Below, in pieces: positions 1-9,945 of a DNA stretch of 64,000 bases. Positions within the stretch are counted from its first letter, which is position 1. Every line of letters starts with the position of its first letter. The position numbers and the translations under genes were made by a program. The notes beneath the pieces are model-generated. The model was given only the letters and a program-made list of their open reading frames with translations, was not told where the DNA came from and did not search any database. The stretch is from Arcobacter nitrofigilis DSM 7299 (lineage in GTDB: Bacteria > Campylobacterota > Campylobacteria > Campylobacterales > Arcobacteraceae), in the NCBI RefSeq assembly GCF_000092245.1, contig NC_014166.1, forward strand, positions 930,001-994,000. Reading direction: 5' to 3'.

Positions 1-396
1 GTTTATGCTCCTGCAATTGATGTTATGTATAGTGCAAAAAAAGGTGTAGGTGCTTTTAAAAATATACATAAACTTCCAATAAAAAGAGATGATAATAAAT
101 ATATTATTGTTGCTAGTAAATCACATATGTCAGAAGAAACACAAACATATATTGATAACATAGAAACAACAAAAGAAAAAGAGATGATTTCTATGGGAAG
201 TTCACTAAAACTTTGTTTAGTAGCAGATGGTAGTGCTGATTGTTATCCAAGAGTTGCTCCTACTATGGAATGGGATACAGCAGCAGCAGATGCAATAGTT
301 AGATGTGCAGGAAAGATGAGTTATCATTTAGAATTAGAAAAACCACTTATTTATAACAAAAAAGATTTATTGAATCCAAATTTTGTGGTTAAATAA
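1..396 (+). CDS. cysQ: 3'(2'),5'-bisphosphate nucleotidase CysQ, C-terminal part
   Basis: The reading frame is open from base 1, so the gene begins left of the window and only about 131 C-terminal residues are visible. The inositol-monophosphatase-fold signature WDTAAADAI is present, preceded by a stretch around ADGSADCYPR. CysQ removes the 3'-phosphate of PAP/PAPS in sulfur metabolism and needs Mg2+; the visible WDTAAAD aspartate is a metal ligand in this family. A nucleotidyltransferase-like gene follows 27 bases downstream on the same strand, so the two may be co-transcribed. Another member of the IMPase superfamily is possible, but CysQ fits best. Confidence 0.85.
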   Translation, partial: VYAPAIDVMYSAKKGVGAFKNIHKLPIKRDDNKYIIVASKSHMSEETQTYIDNIETTKEKEMISMGSSLKLCLVADGSADCYPRVAPTMEWDTAAADAIVRCAGKMSYHLELEKPLIYNKKDLLNPNFVVK

Positions 397-423
397 TATA
401 TAATAAGTTATAAAGGAGTTAAA

Positions 424-1146
424 ATGAAATATGATTTTTTTAATGATTTTGATTTTATACCATATGATTTGGCAATAAAATTTGATTATAGATTAGAAAA
501 TGTAATTCAAAAATTAGAAAATTTCTTTAAAAATGTAAAAATTGACTCCTTTGAAGATGAATTTGTTGAGTTTTATTTAGCAGGATCATGTATAAAAGCT
601 GATACTTTTAGAGATATTGATATATTTTTATTTACAAAAGATAAACTAAAAAGAGTATGTGCCAATTTAGATAGAAAATATTTTTTATATGAAAATAATT
701 CAAACACCTACCTTTATGATACGGATTTGATTCAAATAGTTTATAGAGAAAGATTTTTAGATAAAGATTTAAAATTTATTGTAGATATATTTGATTTTCA
801 TTCGACCAAAATAGGCTTTAAATGTGTTTTAGATACTAAAAACTTTGAAATAACAGTTAATGAATTTGATGTTAGAGAAGAGTTTGTAAATTATGTACTT
901 ACTAAAAAGAATGGTCTGACAAGGGTTAATATAAATCCTTTTGTAACTCTTCAACGGGCAATTCACTTTTTAAAAAGAGGAGATGATGTTCCCTTTTATG
1001 TCTTTTTGGAAATTTTCTCAAAAATATCATTGATAGAAAAAGATGAACCAATAGAAAAGTATTTTGATAGATTACAAGGTGATGAAGAAAAAGTTAAAGA
1101 AGTTAAAGATGCTATTTACAAATATTTATCATTTAAGAATAATTAA
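424..1146 (+). CDS. Nucleotidyltransferase-fold protein, function unknown
   Basis: A 240-residue soluble protein. Around residues 50-75 it has a GS motif followed by DIDIF, the arrangement of the minimal nucleotidyltransferase (MNT/pol-beta) fold in which the paired aspartates bind metal. The rest is charged and mainly helical, with no membrane segment. The start is supported by AAAGGAG just upstream. It lies directly after cysQ and before a pseudopilin gene with its own promoter. The substrate cannot be told from sequence; it could be a toxin-like or a housekeeping nucleotidyltransferase. Confidence 0.6.
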   Translation: MKYDFFNDFDFIPYDLAIKFDYRLENVIQKLENFFKNVKIDSFEDEFVEFYLAGSCIKADTFRDIDIFLFTKDKLKRVCANLDRKYFLYENNSNTYLYDTDLIQIVYRERFLDKDLKFIVDIFDFHSTKIGFKCVLDTKNFEITVNEFDVREEFVNYVLTKKNGLTRVNINPFVTLQRAIHFLKRGDDVPFYVFLEIFSKISLIEKDEPIEKYFDRLQGDEEKVKEVKDAIYKYLSFKNN

Positions 1147-1180
1147 AAAGTAATTAAAAAACAATTAAAAAATTTAATGA

Positions 1181-1186
1181 TATAAT
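1181..1186 (+). promoter_or_regulatory. Putative sigma70 -10 box of the pseudopilin gene
   Basis: A perfect TATAAT preceded by TGA sits 27 bases before the pseudopilin start codon in a very AT-rich 66-base intergenic gap. No clear -35 element is visible, as is common for Campylobacterota promoters. Confidence 0.45.
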
Positions 1187-1212
1187 TTGTTTTTTTATTT
1201 AAAAGGTAAAAC

Positions 1213-1608
1213 ATGGTAAATACAAAAGCTTTTTCATTGCTTGAATTGATTTTTGCAATAGTAATTATAGGAATAATTTCAACTGTAGCTGTTCCAAAGC
1301 TTTTAGATACAAAAGATAATGCCCAAGCTGCAATTGTTCAAAAAGATATATCTACGATAATATCATCAGTTAGAGCATATTATATGGTAAATGATAAATT
1401 AGATAATTTTGATGAAGCTTTAACTTTGAATCCAAGTACTTGGAATATAGAAAATACAACTGCTACTTATGAAGATGATAATAATTCTTGTGTGACTGTA
1501 AATATAAAGAACAAAAAATTAGACTTAATCATAAATGATGAAAATGATGGAGATGTTTGCAAAAAAATAATAGCTTCTGGAATTTCTTCTGCTGAGTATG
1601 ATTTATAA
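1213..1608 (+). CDS. Type II secretion / type IV pilin-like pseudopilin
   Basis: A 131-residue protein with a classical class III prepilin N-terminus: short leader MVNTKA, then FSLLELIFAIVIIG with Glu at mature position 5, the site read by prepilin peptidase and N-methyltransferase. The hydrophobic helix spans about residues 7-28. The C-terminal domain has two cysteines (about residues 97 and 116) that could form a disulfide. It probably forms part of a pseudopilus in the inner membrane or periplasm. No other secretion gene is nearby, so which machine it serves is unknown. Confidence 0.8.
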   Translation: MVNTKAFSLLELIFAIVIIGIISTVAVPKLLDTKDNAQAAIVQKDISTIISSVRAYYMVNDKLDNFDEALTLNPSTWNIENTTATYEDDNNSCVTVNIKNKKLDLIINDENDGDVCKKIIASGISSAEYDL

Positions 1609-1618
1609 TAGGAATGTG

Positions 1619-2149
1619 ATGCAAAAAGCAGTTTTTTTAGATAGGGATGGGGTTATAAATGTTGAAAAAAACTATTTATACAAAGCTGAAGACTTTGAGT
1701 TTATAGATGGTGTTTTTGATACTTTGAAATATCTACAAGATAATGATTATAAACTTTTTATAATAACTAATCAATCGGGTATTGGAAGAGGATATTATAC
1801 ACAAGAGGATTTTAATAATTTAACTTCATGGATGCTAAATGAGTTTGCAAAAAATGGTATTACTATCTCTCAAGTAGAATTTTGTCCCCATGCTCCAATG
1901 CAAGAGTGCAATTGCAGAAAACCAAAAACTGGAATGATAGATAATATACTAAAAAATCATAGAATCGATTTAGAAAACTCTTGGTTAATAGGTGACAAAG
2001 AATCAGATATCTTATGTGCAATAAATGCTGGTATTAAAAATACTATTCAAGTAAAAACAGGACATAATTTCGATGAAAAAAATAGCTTAGCAAATTTTGT
2101 TTGTGATTCAATAAAAGAGCTAAAAGATATAATTATTCCTTCTTTCTGA
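1619..2149 (+). CDS. gmhB: D-glycero-beta-D-manno-heptose 1,7-bisphosphate 7-phosphatase
   Basis: A 176-residue HAD-superfamily phosphatase of ADP-heptose synthesis. Motif I is FLDRDGVINVE near the N-terminus, and the zinc-binding cysteine loop typical of GmhB (CPHAPMQECNCRKPKTG) lies at about residues 93-109. Motif IV is IGDKESDI. I place the start at the second in-frame ATG, base 1619, because AGGA lies just before it and the earlier ATG at 1598 overlaps the pseudopilin end and lacks a ribosome site. Together with hldD, hldE and gmhA it completes the pathway in this window. Its 3' end overlaps the convergent ligase gene by 17 bases. Confidence 0.93.
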   Translation: MQKAVFLDRDGVINVEKNYLYKAEDFEFIDGVFDTLKYLQDNDYKLFIITNQSGIGRGYYTQEDFNNLTSWMLNEFAKNGITISQVEFCPHAPMQECNCRKPKTGMIDNILKNHRIDLENSWLIGDKESDILCAINAGIKNTIQVKTGHNFDEKNSLANFVCDSIKELKDIIIPSF

Positions 2150-2930
2150 TCCTTAAAAATGAGGCAAATTTTGGTTTACCGTTTTTTGTTAAATCATAAT
2201 ATTTAAATGTAATTTGTTCTCCTACTTTTGGTGGATTTAATCTCTCTTTATCGCTAAATCCATTGCCAAGATTAAAAATAATTCCATTATTTAATTTTAT
2301 AGTTAAACTTTTCATTTTTTTATTATTGTAGTTTATTTTTTGAACAATTCCCTCTTCATCATAAAATTTTTTAACTTTTAGAGAATTTGCACTTCTTTTG
2401 TTTATATATTCAAGATTTGGATTTTTTATTATGACTCCTTCACCTTTTAATAAAACAATCTTTTCTAAAAAAGCATCTAACTCTTTCTTATTTCTGCATT
2501 TTATTTGTTTGATTATGTGTACTTTTACATTTGGATTTTTATCAAACCAATTTTTAACTTTCTCTAGGCGATTGTAAAAATTACCTTTGGCATTTGGGGC
2601 TTCAAAAATATTGTATGTTATTTCACTCCATTTTGAACTTGGAGTTTTATCTAAAACTATGCTTTGAATATTTTCAAAATCATCTCTTTTACTCCAAAGT
2701 TCACCATCAAGTTCAAAGGGTGGAAAATTGTGTGTAAAAGAGCTTGGTACAAATATCTTATTTCCATTTTTAGTGTATAAAAACTTTCCATCCCAATAGG
2801 CTCTTATTCCATCTAGTTTTTCACTCATAAGCCAGTTTTTTATATCTTGATTTTTATAAATTTTTGGCTTTTCTAAATTTAAACAAAAGATATTTGAGAC
2901 GATAAATAATAATATTAATATAATTTTCAT
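2133..2930 (-). CDS. Exported ATP-dependent DNA ligase (LigE-like)
   Basis: A 265-residue minimal ATP-dependent DNA ligase. The adenylation motif is SEKLDGIRAYWDG with catalytic Lys at residue 38; further nucleotidyltransferase motifs are FELDGELW, EGVIIKNP and LKVKKF, then a short OB domain. The first 17 residues form a hydrophobic signal sequence ending in Cys-Leu, so the protein is probably periplasmic. Exported minimal ligases of this type (Lig E) are known in naturally competent Gram-negatives including Campylobacter relatives and are thought to act on incoming DNA. It sits between gmhB and hldD on the opposite strand, breaking up the heptose genes. Confidence 0.85.
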   Translation of the reverse strand: MKIILILLFIVSNIFCLNLEKPKIYKNQDIKNWLMSEKLDGIRAYWDGKFLYTKNGNKIFVPSSFTHNFPPFELDGELWSKRDDFENIQSIVLDKTPSSKWSEITYNIFEAPNAKGNFYNRLEKVKNWFDKNPNVKVHIIKQIKCRNKKELDAFLEKIVLLKGEGVIIKNPNLEYINKRSANSLKVKKFYDEEGIVQKINYNNKKMKSLTIKLNNGIIFNLGNGFSDKERLNPPKVGEQITFKYYDLTKNGKPKFASFLRIRKKE

Positions 2931-3041
2931 ACAAACTCCAAATATAATATTAAAAATTATATTTTAAATTATCTGATTTTATTATAAAACCGTAACTTAA
3001 TTTTCGATAGAATAAAGCCCATTTATGTAAAGTAGGTAAAT

Positions 3042-4052
3042 ATGAAATATACAGAATATGATTTTAATGAAAAAACAATTTTAATTACAGGGGCTGCAGG
3101 ATTTATTGGCTCAAACCTATGTTTTTATTTTCAAAATAATTATCCAATGGCAAAGATTATTGCTTTAGATTCATTTAGAAGTGGTGAAACCCTAAGTAAT
3201 GGTAACTTAAAGTCTTTTGGACACTATAAAAACTTGTTAGGATTTAAAGGAACAGTTATTAGTGGGGATATCAATGATAAAGAACTATTAAATCAAATTG
3301 ACGAAGATTATGACTTTGATTTTATTTTCCATGAAGCTGCTATTTCAGATACGACAGCAAGTGAGCAAGACTTGATGGTAAAAACAAATGTTAATGCCTA
3401 TGAAGATTTATTAAAAATGGCAATAAATCATAATGCAAATATGATTTATGCAAGTAGTGCAGCAACATATGGAGATGCAGCATCTCCCCAAACAGTTGGA
3501 AATGAAAATCCAGGAAATGTTTATGGCTTTTCAAAACTTATGATGGATAATATTACTTATGATTATTTGAAAAAAGATTTAGATATCTCTATTGTAGGTC
3601 TTAGATACTTTAATGTGTATGGTCCAAGAGAGTATTATAAAAATAAAACAGCTTCAACTGTAATACAATTTGGACACCAAATATTAGCTGGAAATACACC
3701 AAAATTATTTGAAGGTAGTGATAAAATACTTAGAGATTTTATTTATATAGAAGATGTAATTCAAGCAAATATAAAAGCAGCAACTCCTAAAAAAAGTGGA
3801 ATTTATAATGTGGGAACTGGAAAAGCTAGATCTTTTCAAGATATAGCAGATATCTTACAAAAAGAGTTAGGTACAAATTTAGGAACAAACTATATTCCAA
3901 ATCCATATATCGGACAATACCAATTTCATACAGAAGCAAATATAGAAGATACAAAAACTTATTTAGAGTATGCTCCAAAATATGAGATGGAAGATGGAAT
4001 AAAAGATTATATCTCAGAGATAAAAAGAATTTATGAGGTGGAGGTTAAATAA
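3042..4052 (+). CDS. hldD: ADP-L-glycero-D-manno-heptose 6-epimerase
   Basis: A 336-residue extended short-chain dehydrogenase/reductase. It has an N-terminal Rossmann NADP-binding motif GAAGFIGSN (about residues 17-25) and the catalytic YGFSK (YxxxK) at about 165-169. It converts ADP-D-glycero- to ADP-L-glycero-D-manno-heptose for the LPS/LOS inner core. It overlaps hldE by one base and leads an operon hldD-hldE-gmhA-apt-trpB. A TAGAAT -10-like hexamer lies about 30 bases before the start. Confidence 0.95.
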   Translation: MKYTEYDFNEKTILITGAAGFIGSNLCFYFQNNYPMAKIIALDSFRSGETLSNGNLKSFGHYKNLLGFKGTVISGDINDKELLNQIDEDYDFDFIFHEAAISDTTASEQDLMVKTNVNAYEDLLKMAINHNANMIYASSAATYGDAASPQTVGNENPGNVYGFSKLMMDNITYDYLKKDLDISIVGLRYFNVYGPREYYKNKTASTVIQFGHQILAGNTPKLFEGSDKILRDFIYIEDVIQANIKAATPKKSGIYNVGTGKARSFQDIADILQKELGTNLGTNYIPNPYIGQYQFHTEANIEDTKTYLEYAPKYEMEDGIKDYISEIKRIYEVEVK

Positions 4053-5482
4053 TGGAAAGAATTTTACAAAATGAAAAAAAGCCAAATATATTAGTTATTG
4101 GTGATTTAATGGTTGACCACTACCTATGGGGAACTTGTGATCGAATCTCACCTGAAGCTCCTGTTCAAATTATTGATATACAAAATGAGACAAAAGTATT
4201 AGGTGGAGCTGGTAATGTTATTAGCAATCTTTTAAGCCTTGGAGCTGATGTTGGTGTTTTATCTGTTGTTGGAGATGACAGTGTTGCAGAAGAGGTGAAA
4301 TACCTTATTGATGCAACAGATGCTAAAAGTTTTTTAATACTTCAAAAGGGAAGAAAAACTTCTAAAAAATCTAGAATTATGGCATCAAAATCTCAAGTTG
4401 TAAGATATGACCATGAGAGTAAAAACAATATCTCTTTTGAATCAACTGATAAAGTATATGCAAAACTACAACAAATAGTTAATGGCTATGATTTAATTTT
4501 ATTATCAGATTATGGGAAAGGTGTTTTAACAAACGATTTAACACAAAGAATCATTAAAATAGCAAAACTAAATAATAAAAAAGTAATAGTAGATCCAAAA
4601 GGTACAAACTATGCAAAATACTCAGGGGCATATTTTTTAACTCCAAATAAAAAAGAAGCAGAAGTAGCAACTGGTATTAAAATTGATTCAAGTGATAGTT
4701 TACGTGATGCCTTAAAAGAGTTACAAAAAATAGCTAATTTAGAGATGTCTGTAATTACTTTAAGTGAAGATGGAATAGCTGTTTTAAAAGATAAAGAGGT
4801 TACTGTTAAACCAACTGTTGCAAAAGAAGTATTTGATGTAACAGGTGCTGGTGATACTGTTTTAGCCTCACTTGGTTATGCTTTATCTATGACTGATGAT
4901 ATTTATGCTGCCTTAGAGTTCGCAAACTTAGCAGCAGGGGTAGTTGTTGGGAAACTTGGAAGTGCGACAGTAACTCTTGATGAGATAGAGGATTATAAAG
5001 CAACACTGCATAAAAGCTCTATAGACTTACATATTAAAACAGTTAAAGAGATAAAAAAAGTAGCAAAAAGATTAAGAAAACAAAATAAAAAAATAATCTT
5101 TACAAACGGTTGTTTTGATATTTTACACAAAGGACATGTTTCATATTTAAATAATGCGAAAGCCTTAGGTGACATATTAATAGTTGGTTTAAATTCAGAT
5201 GATAGTGTAAGAAGATTAAAAGGTGAAAATAGACCAATAAATAACCATGATGATAGAGCTTATATTTTATCAGCTTTAGAGTGTGTGGATTATGTAGTGA
5301 TTTTTGATGAAGATACACCATATGAATTAATACAAAGGGTAAAACCTGATGTTTTAGTAAAAGGTGCTGATTATGAAGGTAAAGAAGTAATTGGATCAGA
5401 TATTGCAAAAGAGACAGTTTTGATTGACTTTGTAGAAGGCAAAAGTACAACTTCAACAATAGAAAAGATTTTAGGTAAATAA
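4052..5482 (+). CDS. hldE: Bifunctional heptose-7-phosphate kinase / heptose-1-phosphate adenylyltransferase
   Basis: A 476-residue two-domain enzyme of normal length. The N-terminal ribokinase-like domain has [10 protein letters not shown] near residue 50 and the PfkB signature [13 protein letters not shown] at about residues 261-273. The C-terminal cytidylyltransferase-like domain starts near residue 345 and carries [12 protein letters not shown] (HxGH). It makes the 1,7-bisphosphate and later the ADP-heptose, on either side of GmhB. It overlaps hldD and is one base from gmhA. Confidence 0.96.
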   Translation: MERILQNEKKPNILVIGDLMVDHYLWGTCDRISPEAPVQIIDIQNETKVLGGAGNVISNLLSLGADVGVLSVVGDDSVAEEVKYLIDATDAKSFLILQKGRKTSKKSRIMASKSQVVRYDHESKNNISFESTDKVYAKLQQIVNGYDLILLSDYGKGVLTNDLTQRIIKIAKLNNKKVIVDPKGTNYAKYSGAYFLTPNKKEAEVATGIKIDSSDSLRDALKELQKIANLEMSVITLSEDGIAVLKDKEVTVKPTVAKEVFDVTGAGDTVLASLGYALSMTDDIYAALEFANLAAGVVVGKLGSATVTLDEIEDYKATLHKSSIDLHIKTVKEIKKVAKRLRKQNKKIIFTNGCFDILHKGHVSYLNNAKALGDILIVGLNSDDSVRRLKGENRPINNHDDRAYILSALECVDYVVIFDEDTPYELIQRVKPDVLVKGADYEGKEVIGSDIAKETVLIDFVEGKSTTSTIEKILGK

Positions 5483-5483
5483 T

Positions 5484-6056
5484 ATGAAAAAAACAATAGA
5501 AAAAGAGTTTCAATCACATTTAGAAACGATTCAAAAAGTAATCGAAACTATGAGTGAACCTTTAGAAAAAGCTTCAAAATTAGCAGTTGATACATTAAAA
5601 GCTGGAAATAAAATATTAATTTTTGGAAATGGTGGAAGTGCTGCTGATGCACAACATATAGCAGCTGAACTAACAGGTAGATATAAAACTGAAAGAAGAG
5701 GTTTACCAGGTATTGCTCTTACGACAGATACAAGTGCATTAACAGCCATTGGAAATGACTATGGTTATGATAGAGTTTTTGATAGACAAGTTGAGAGTTT
5801 AGCAAATGAGGGTGATTTACTTATAGGTATTTCAACTTCTGGTAATTCAAAAAATGTAATAAATGCTTTTGAAGTAGGTAAAGATTTAGGTTGTAAGATT
5901 ATTGGACTTACAGGAAGAGATGGAGGGAAAATGGATTCTTATTGTGATGTTAATTTAATAGTACCATCAAATGATACACCAAGAATACAAGAGATGCATA
6001 TACTTTTTGGACATACTATTTGTCAACTAATTGATGATGCATACGAAGGGAACTAG
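5484..6056 (+). CDS. gmhA: Phosphoheptose isomerase
   Basis: A 190-residue SIS-domain isomerase converting sedoheptulose-7-phosphate to heptose-7-phosphate, the first step of ADP-heptose synthesis. The signature [20 protein letters not shown] is at about residues 48-67, and [10 protein letters not shown] at about 113-122 marks the sugar-phosphate binding loop. It is tightly packed between hldE and apt. Confidence 0.96.
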   Translation: MKKTIEKEFQSHLETIQKVIETMSEPLEKASKLAVDTLKAGNKILIFGNGGSAADAQHIAAELTGRYKTERRGLPGIALTTDTSALTAIGNDYGYDRVFDRQVESLANEGDLLIGISTSGNSKNVINAFEVGKDLGCKIIGLTGRDGGKMDSYCDVNLIVPSNDTPRIQEMHILFGHTICQLIDDAYEGN

Positions 6057-6599
6057 ATGAGTTTAACGCAAGAGCAAAAAGATTTAATTTTTAATTCAAT
6101 AAGAGATATAAAAGACTTCCCCAAAGAGGGAATAATATTTAAAGATATTACAACTTTATTAAACAACAAAGAGGCTTTTAAAACTTTGATGGATCACTTT
6201 GAAGAGAGATATAAATCTTATAATTTAGATTATATTGCTGGTATTGATTCAAGAGGTTTTATCTTTGGAGCTGCACTTGCTGATAGACTTGGTATTGGTT
6301 TTGTTCCTGTTAGAAAAAAAGGAAAACTACCAGGTACTACTGTTTGTGAAAAATATGAATTAGAGTATGGCTTTGATGAGGTAGAGATTCATCTAGATGC
6401 CTTTCCTATAAAAGATGCAAGAGTTTTATTAATAGATGATTTAATAGCAACAGGAGGTACTGCTACTGCTGCTGCAAAACTTATCAAACATGTTAATGCA
6501 CAATTAGTTGAAGTATGCTTTTTATTAAATCTTAAATTTTTATCTGGGGACAAAAAAGTAGCTGAACATGCCCCTGTTTATTCAGTATTGGAGATATAA
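6057..6599 (+). CDS. apt: Adenine phosphoribosyltransferase
   Basis: A 180-residue type I phosphoribosyltransferase of usual length. The PRPP loop [19 protein letters not shown] is at about residues 123-141, and [11 protein letters not shown] matches the APRT family. It salvages adenine to AMP in the cytoplasm. It directly abuts gmhA and overlaps trpB by one base, so it is part of the same transcript. Confidence 0.95.
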   Translation: MSLTQEQKDLIFNSIRDIKDFPKEGIIFKDITTLLNNKEAFKTLMDHFEERYKSYNLDYIAGIDSRGFIFGAALADRLGIGFVPVRKKGKLPGTTVCEKYELEYGFDEVEIHLDAFPIKDARVLLIDDLIATGGTATAAAKLIKHVNAQLVEVCFLLNLKFLSGDKKVAEHAPVYSVLEI

Positions 6600-7810
6600 T
6601 GCAAGAAATATATATACCTAAAAAAAGTAATTTTGATCCAGATGAAAATGGTCATTTTGGTAAATTTGGTGGAAGATATGTTCCTGAAACATTGATGCCA
6701 ATTCTACTTGAACTAGAAGCTGAATACAAAAAATATAGATTTGACAAAGAATTTTGGGGCGAAGTAAATGAACTATTAAGAGAGTATGTGGGAAGAGAAA
6801 ATCCTTTATATCATGCAAAAAATATCTCTGAAGAAATTGGTGCAAAAGTTTATCTAAAAAGAGAAGATTTAAACCATACAGGTGCCCATAAGATAAACAA
6901 TGTAATTGCACAAGGATTATTGGCTAAAAAACTTGGGAAAACAAAAGTTATAGCTGAAACTGGTGCTGGACAACATGGAGTTGCAAGTGCAACTATTGCT
7001 GCACTTTTAGGCTTAGAGTGTACAGTATTTATGGGTGCAAAAGATGTAGAAAGACAAGAACTTAATGTATTTAGAATGAAACTTCTAGGTGCTAAAGTTG
7101 TAGCCGTTCAATCTGGAAGTAAAACTTTAAAAGATGCTATGAATGATGCGATTAGATATTGGGTAACAAATGCAAGAGATACTTTTTATATAATTGGAAC
7201 TGTTGCTGGGCCTCATCCATATCCTATGATGGTAAGAGATTTTCAAGCAGTTATTGGTTGGGAAGCAAGACGACAAGCTTTACAAAAAGATGGAAGATTA
7301 CCTGATTATGTATTAGCTTGTATTGGTGGAGGATCAAATGCTATTGGTATTTTTTCACACTTTTTAGAAGATAAAGAAGTAACTTGTATAGGAATAGAAG
7401 CAGGAGGGCTTGGAACAAGCACAGATAAACATGGTTGTTCTTTAGAAAAAGGAAGTCCTGGAATATTACATGGACAATGTTCTTACTTACTTCAAGATGA
7501 AGATGGACAAGTTTTAGAAGCACACTCATTTTCAGCAGGTCTTGATTACCCAGGAATTGGACCAGAACACTCTTTTCACAAAGATAATAAAACTGTGCAA
7601 TATGATTCTATTACAGATGAAGAAGCACTTGATGCTTTTGTATGGTTAAGTAGAAGAGAAGGAATTATTCCTGCTTTTGAAAGTGCTCATGCAATAGCAT
7701 ACTTAAAAAAAGCAAAAGAAAAATTTCAAGGGAAAACAGTAATTGTGAATTTATCTGGTCGAGGTGATAAAGATATGGTTCAAGCAAAAGATTTATTAAA
7801 TTTTGAATAG
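6599..7810 (+). CDS. trpB: Tryptophan synthase beta chain
   Basis: A 403-residue PLP enzyme joining indole and serine to make tryptophan. The PLP lysine lies in HTGAHKINN (about residues 98-106), the N-terminal [14 protein letters not shown] is family-typical, and the glycine loop GGGSNAIG (about 243-250) binds phosphate. No trpA or other trp gene lies near; it sits at the end of an LPS/purine salvage operon, so its partner must be encoded elsewhere. Confidence 0.96.
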   Translation: MQEIYIPKKSNFDPDENGHFGKFGGRYVPETLMPILLELEAEYKKYRFDKEFWGEVNELLREYVGRENPLYHAKNISEEIGAKVYLKREDLNHTGAHKINNVIAQGLLAKKLGKTKVIAETGAGQHGVASATIAALLGLECTVFMGAKDVERQELNVFRMKLLGAKVVAVQSGSKTLKDAMNDAIRYWVTNARDTFYIIGTVAGPHPYPMMVRDFQAVIGWEARRQALQKDGRLPDYVLACIGGGSNAIGIFSHFLEDKEVTCIGIEAGGLGTSTDKHGCSLEKGSPGILHGQCSYLLQDEDGQVLEAHSFSAGLDYPGIGPEHSFHKDNKTVQYDSITDEEALDAFVWLSRREGIIPAFESAHAIAYLKKAKEKFQGKTVIVNLSGRGDKDMVQAKDLLNFE

Positions 7811-7818
7811 GAATATTT

Positions 7819-8514
7819 TTGAGAGATAGACTAAAAAACAACTCAGGTAAAATACTTTTTTTAGTAGTAGTAATATTCTTTTCTTTTATTGCTTACGAAT
7901 TATACAAGGCACCCGTTAGTGGATTAGAAGATAAGTTTTTATATTTATTAAAAGTATATGGGTATATTATCCTTTTTGCTTGGTCTATTTTAGAAGGTGA
8001 ATTAGGATTAATAATGGCTGGACTTATGGCCCATGATGGTTCTATGCACCTCTATTTAGCTATCTTTGTAGCTGGACTTGGTGGTTTTGTTGGTGATCAG
8101 ATTTATTTTTATATTGGTAGATTTAATAAAGCCTATGTACATAAAAAGTTTTCAGGTCAAAGAAGGAAGTTTGCTCTTGCACATCTTTTATTACAAAAGT
8201 ATGGCTGGCCAATAATCTTTGCACAAAGATATATGTATGGAATGAGAACGGTTATTCCAGTTTCAATAGGACTTACTAGATATAGTGCAAAAATGTTTGC
8301 ATTTATAAATATACTTAGTGCTTGGTGTTGGGCATCTATTACTATAATTCCTGTATGGTATTTTGGAGAAGAGATTTTAATTGTGATAAAATTTGCAAAA
8401 GAACATTGGTACTTTGCAGCACCATTTGCAGTTTTAATAGGTGGTGGAATAATTTATTATTTTAACCAAGCATCAAAAAGAAAGGAAAAAGTTAATGAAA
8501 ATAACCCTAAGTAA
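7819..8514 (+). CDS. DedA family integral membrane protein
   Basis: A 231-residue membrane protein starting with TTG behind AGGA. Features are a hydrophobic N-terminal segment, the DedA/SNARE-associated core with EGELGLIMAG, GGFVGDQIYFYIGR and FAQRYMYGMRTVIPVSIG, and a C-terminal helix. DedA proteins are lipid-scramblase/flippase-like proteins of the inner membrane. The gene overlaps pepA by 20 bases and follows trpB by 8. Confidence 0.85.
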   Translation: MRDRLKNNSGKILFLVVVIFFSFIAYELYKAPVSGLEDKFLYLLKVYGYIILFAWSILEGELGLIMAGLMAHDGSMHLYLAIFVAGLGGFVGDQIYFYIGRFNKAYVHKKFSGQRRKFALAHLLLQKYGWPIIFAQRYMYGMRTVIPVSIGLTRYSAKMFAFINILSAWCWASITIIPVWYFGEEILIVIKFAKEHWYFAAPFAVLIGGGIIYYFNQASKRKEKVNENNPK

Positions 8515-9913
8515 TGATAGTATTAAAAAACTAGATACAGCAGTTGAGATAAGTATTGTTTTAGATTTAGAAAATGTAAATAAATATGATAAAGAGATTT
8601 TAGATGATTTAAATTTCAAAGCAAAAGATGAAGAAGTTGTATTTTTAGTTGAATCAAAAAAAATATATGTAGGATGTGAAGAAGAGTCTTATGATGCAAT
8701 TGCAATTGCAATATCTGCAGCCATGAAAAAATTTAATTCAACAAAATACAAAGATGCAAAAGTAGAAATTTTTGGTGAAGAAAAAGATACTTTAAAAGCT
8801 TTAGTTGAAGGTGCTATTTTAGGATCTTATACTTTTGAAAAATATAAAAGTAAAAAAGAAAAAGAGTTAAAAAAAGAGTTAATTGTTTGTTGTAAAGTTT
8901 CTAAAGAACTAGAAGAAATTTTAGAACAATCAACTCATATTGCAAACTCTGTTAATAAAGTTAGAAATTTCGTAAATACAACTCCACAAGACTTTTATCC
9001 AGAAATTATGGCAAAAGAGGCAAAAAAAGTTGCAAAAGAAAATGACATAATTTGTAAAATTCAAGGTGAAGAGTTCTTAGAAAAAAATGGAATGAATGCA
9101 ATGCTAAGTGTGGCAAGAGCAAGTGTTCATGAACCAAAACTTATTCATATGGCATATAAACCAAAAGACCCAGTTAGAAAAGTGGTACTTGTAGGTAAAG
9201 GTTTAACTTATGATTCAGGAGGATTATCTTTAAAACCTGCTGATTTTATGGTTACTATGAAATCAGATAAAAGTGGTGGTTGTGCAGTTATTGGTATTTT
9301 AAATGCAGTTGCAAAACTAAACTTACCTATTGAAGTTCATGGAATCATTGGTGCTGTTGAAAATATGATAGGTGGAGATGCTTATAAACCTGATGATGTA
9401 CTTGTTGCAAAAAATGGTAAAACTATTGAAGTAAGAAATACAGATGCCGAAGGTAGACTTGTACTTGCTGATTGTTTATGTTATGCTCAAGACAAAATCA
9501 AAGATTTTGATTATATCTTTGATTATGCAACACTAACTGGTGCTTGTGTTGTAGGTGTTGGTGAATACACAACTGGAATCATGGGTAATAATACAGTTTT
9601 AAAAAGAGATGCTGTTTGTAATGCCTTAAGCTCTGGGGAATATGCAACAACTTTACCATTTAATAGATTCTTGAGAAAAACTATCAAATCTGAGATTGCA
9701 GATATTTGTAATATTGCAAATACAAGATATGGTGGGGCAATTACAGCTGGATTATTTTTAGATAACTTTATATATGATGAAAATAAAGATAAATGGTTGC
9801 ACTTTGATATAGCAGGACCTGCATTTGTAGAAAAAGCTTGGGGATATAATCCTCATGGTGCAAGTGGAGCAGGGGTTAGAATGACAGTTGAGTTCTTGAA
9901 GAATTTATTGTAA
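8495..9913 (+). CDS. pepA: Leucyl aminopeptidase (M17 family)
   Basis: A 472-residue cytosolic aminopeptidase with an N-terminal macro-like domain and a C-terminal catalytic domain. Metal and catalytic motifs are visible: GKGLTYDSGGLSLKP at about residues 235-249, MKSDKSG near 255 and the M17 signature NTDAEGRLVLAD at about 315-326. It trims peptides and may also bind DNA as PepA does elsewhere. Its start lies inside the dedA end. Confidence 0.95.
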   Translation: MKITLSNDSIKKLDTAVEISIVLDLENVNKYDKEILDDLNFKAKDEEVVFLVESKKIYVGCEEESYDAIAIAISAAMKKFNSTKYKDAKVEIFGEEKDTLKALVEGAILGSYTFEKYKSKKEKELKKELIVCCKVSKELEEILEQSTHIANSVNKVRNFVNTTPQDFYPEIMAKEAKKVAKENDIICKIQGEEFLEKNGMNAMLSVARASVHEPKLIHMAYKPKDPVRKVVLVGKGLTYDSGGLSLKPADFMVTMKSDKSGGCAVIGILNAVAKLNLPIEVHGIIGAVENMIGGDAYKPDDVLVAKNGKTIEVRNTDAEGRLVLADCLCYAQDKIKDFDYIFDYATLTGACVVGVGEYTTGIMGNNTVLKRDAVCNALSSGEYATTLPFNRFLRKTIKSEIADICNIANTRYGGAITAGLFLDNFIYDENKDKWLHFDIAGPAFVEKAWGYNPHGASGAGVRMTVEFLKNLL

Positions 9914-9945
9914 AAATTAAAAAAAGCTAGGGGGATTATAGAAGG

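Noticed and set aside
5100-5513. Minus-strand ORF opposite hldE
   Set aside because: Leucine/histidine-rich translation is the usual shadow of an AT-rich gene; hldE is intact and full length on the other strand. Similar shadows lie opposite trpB, fdhA, fdhB and selB.
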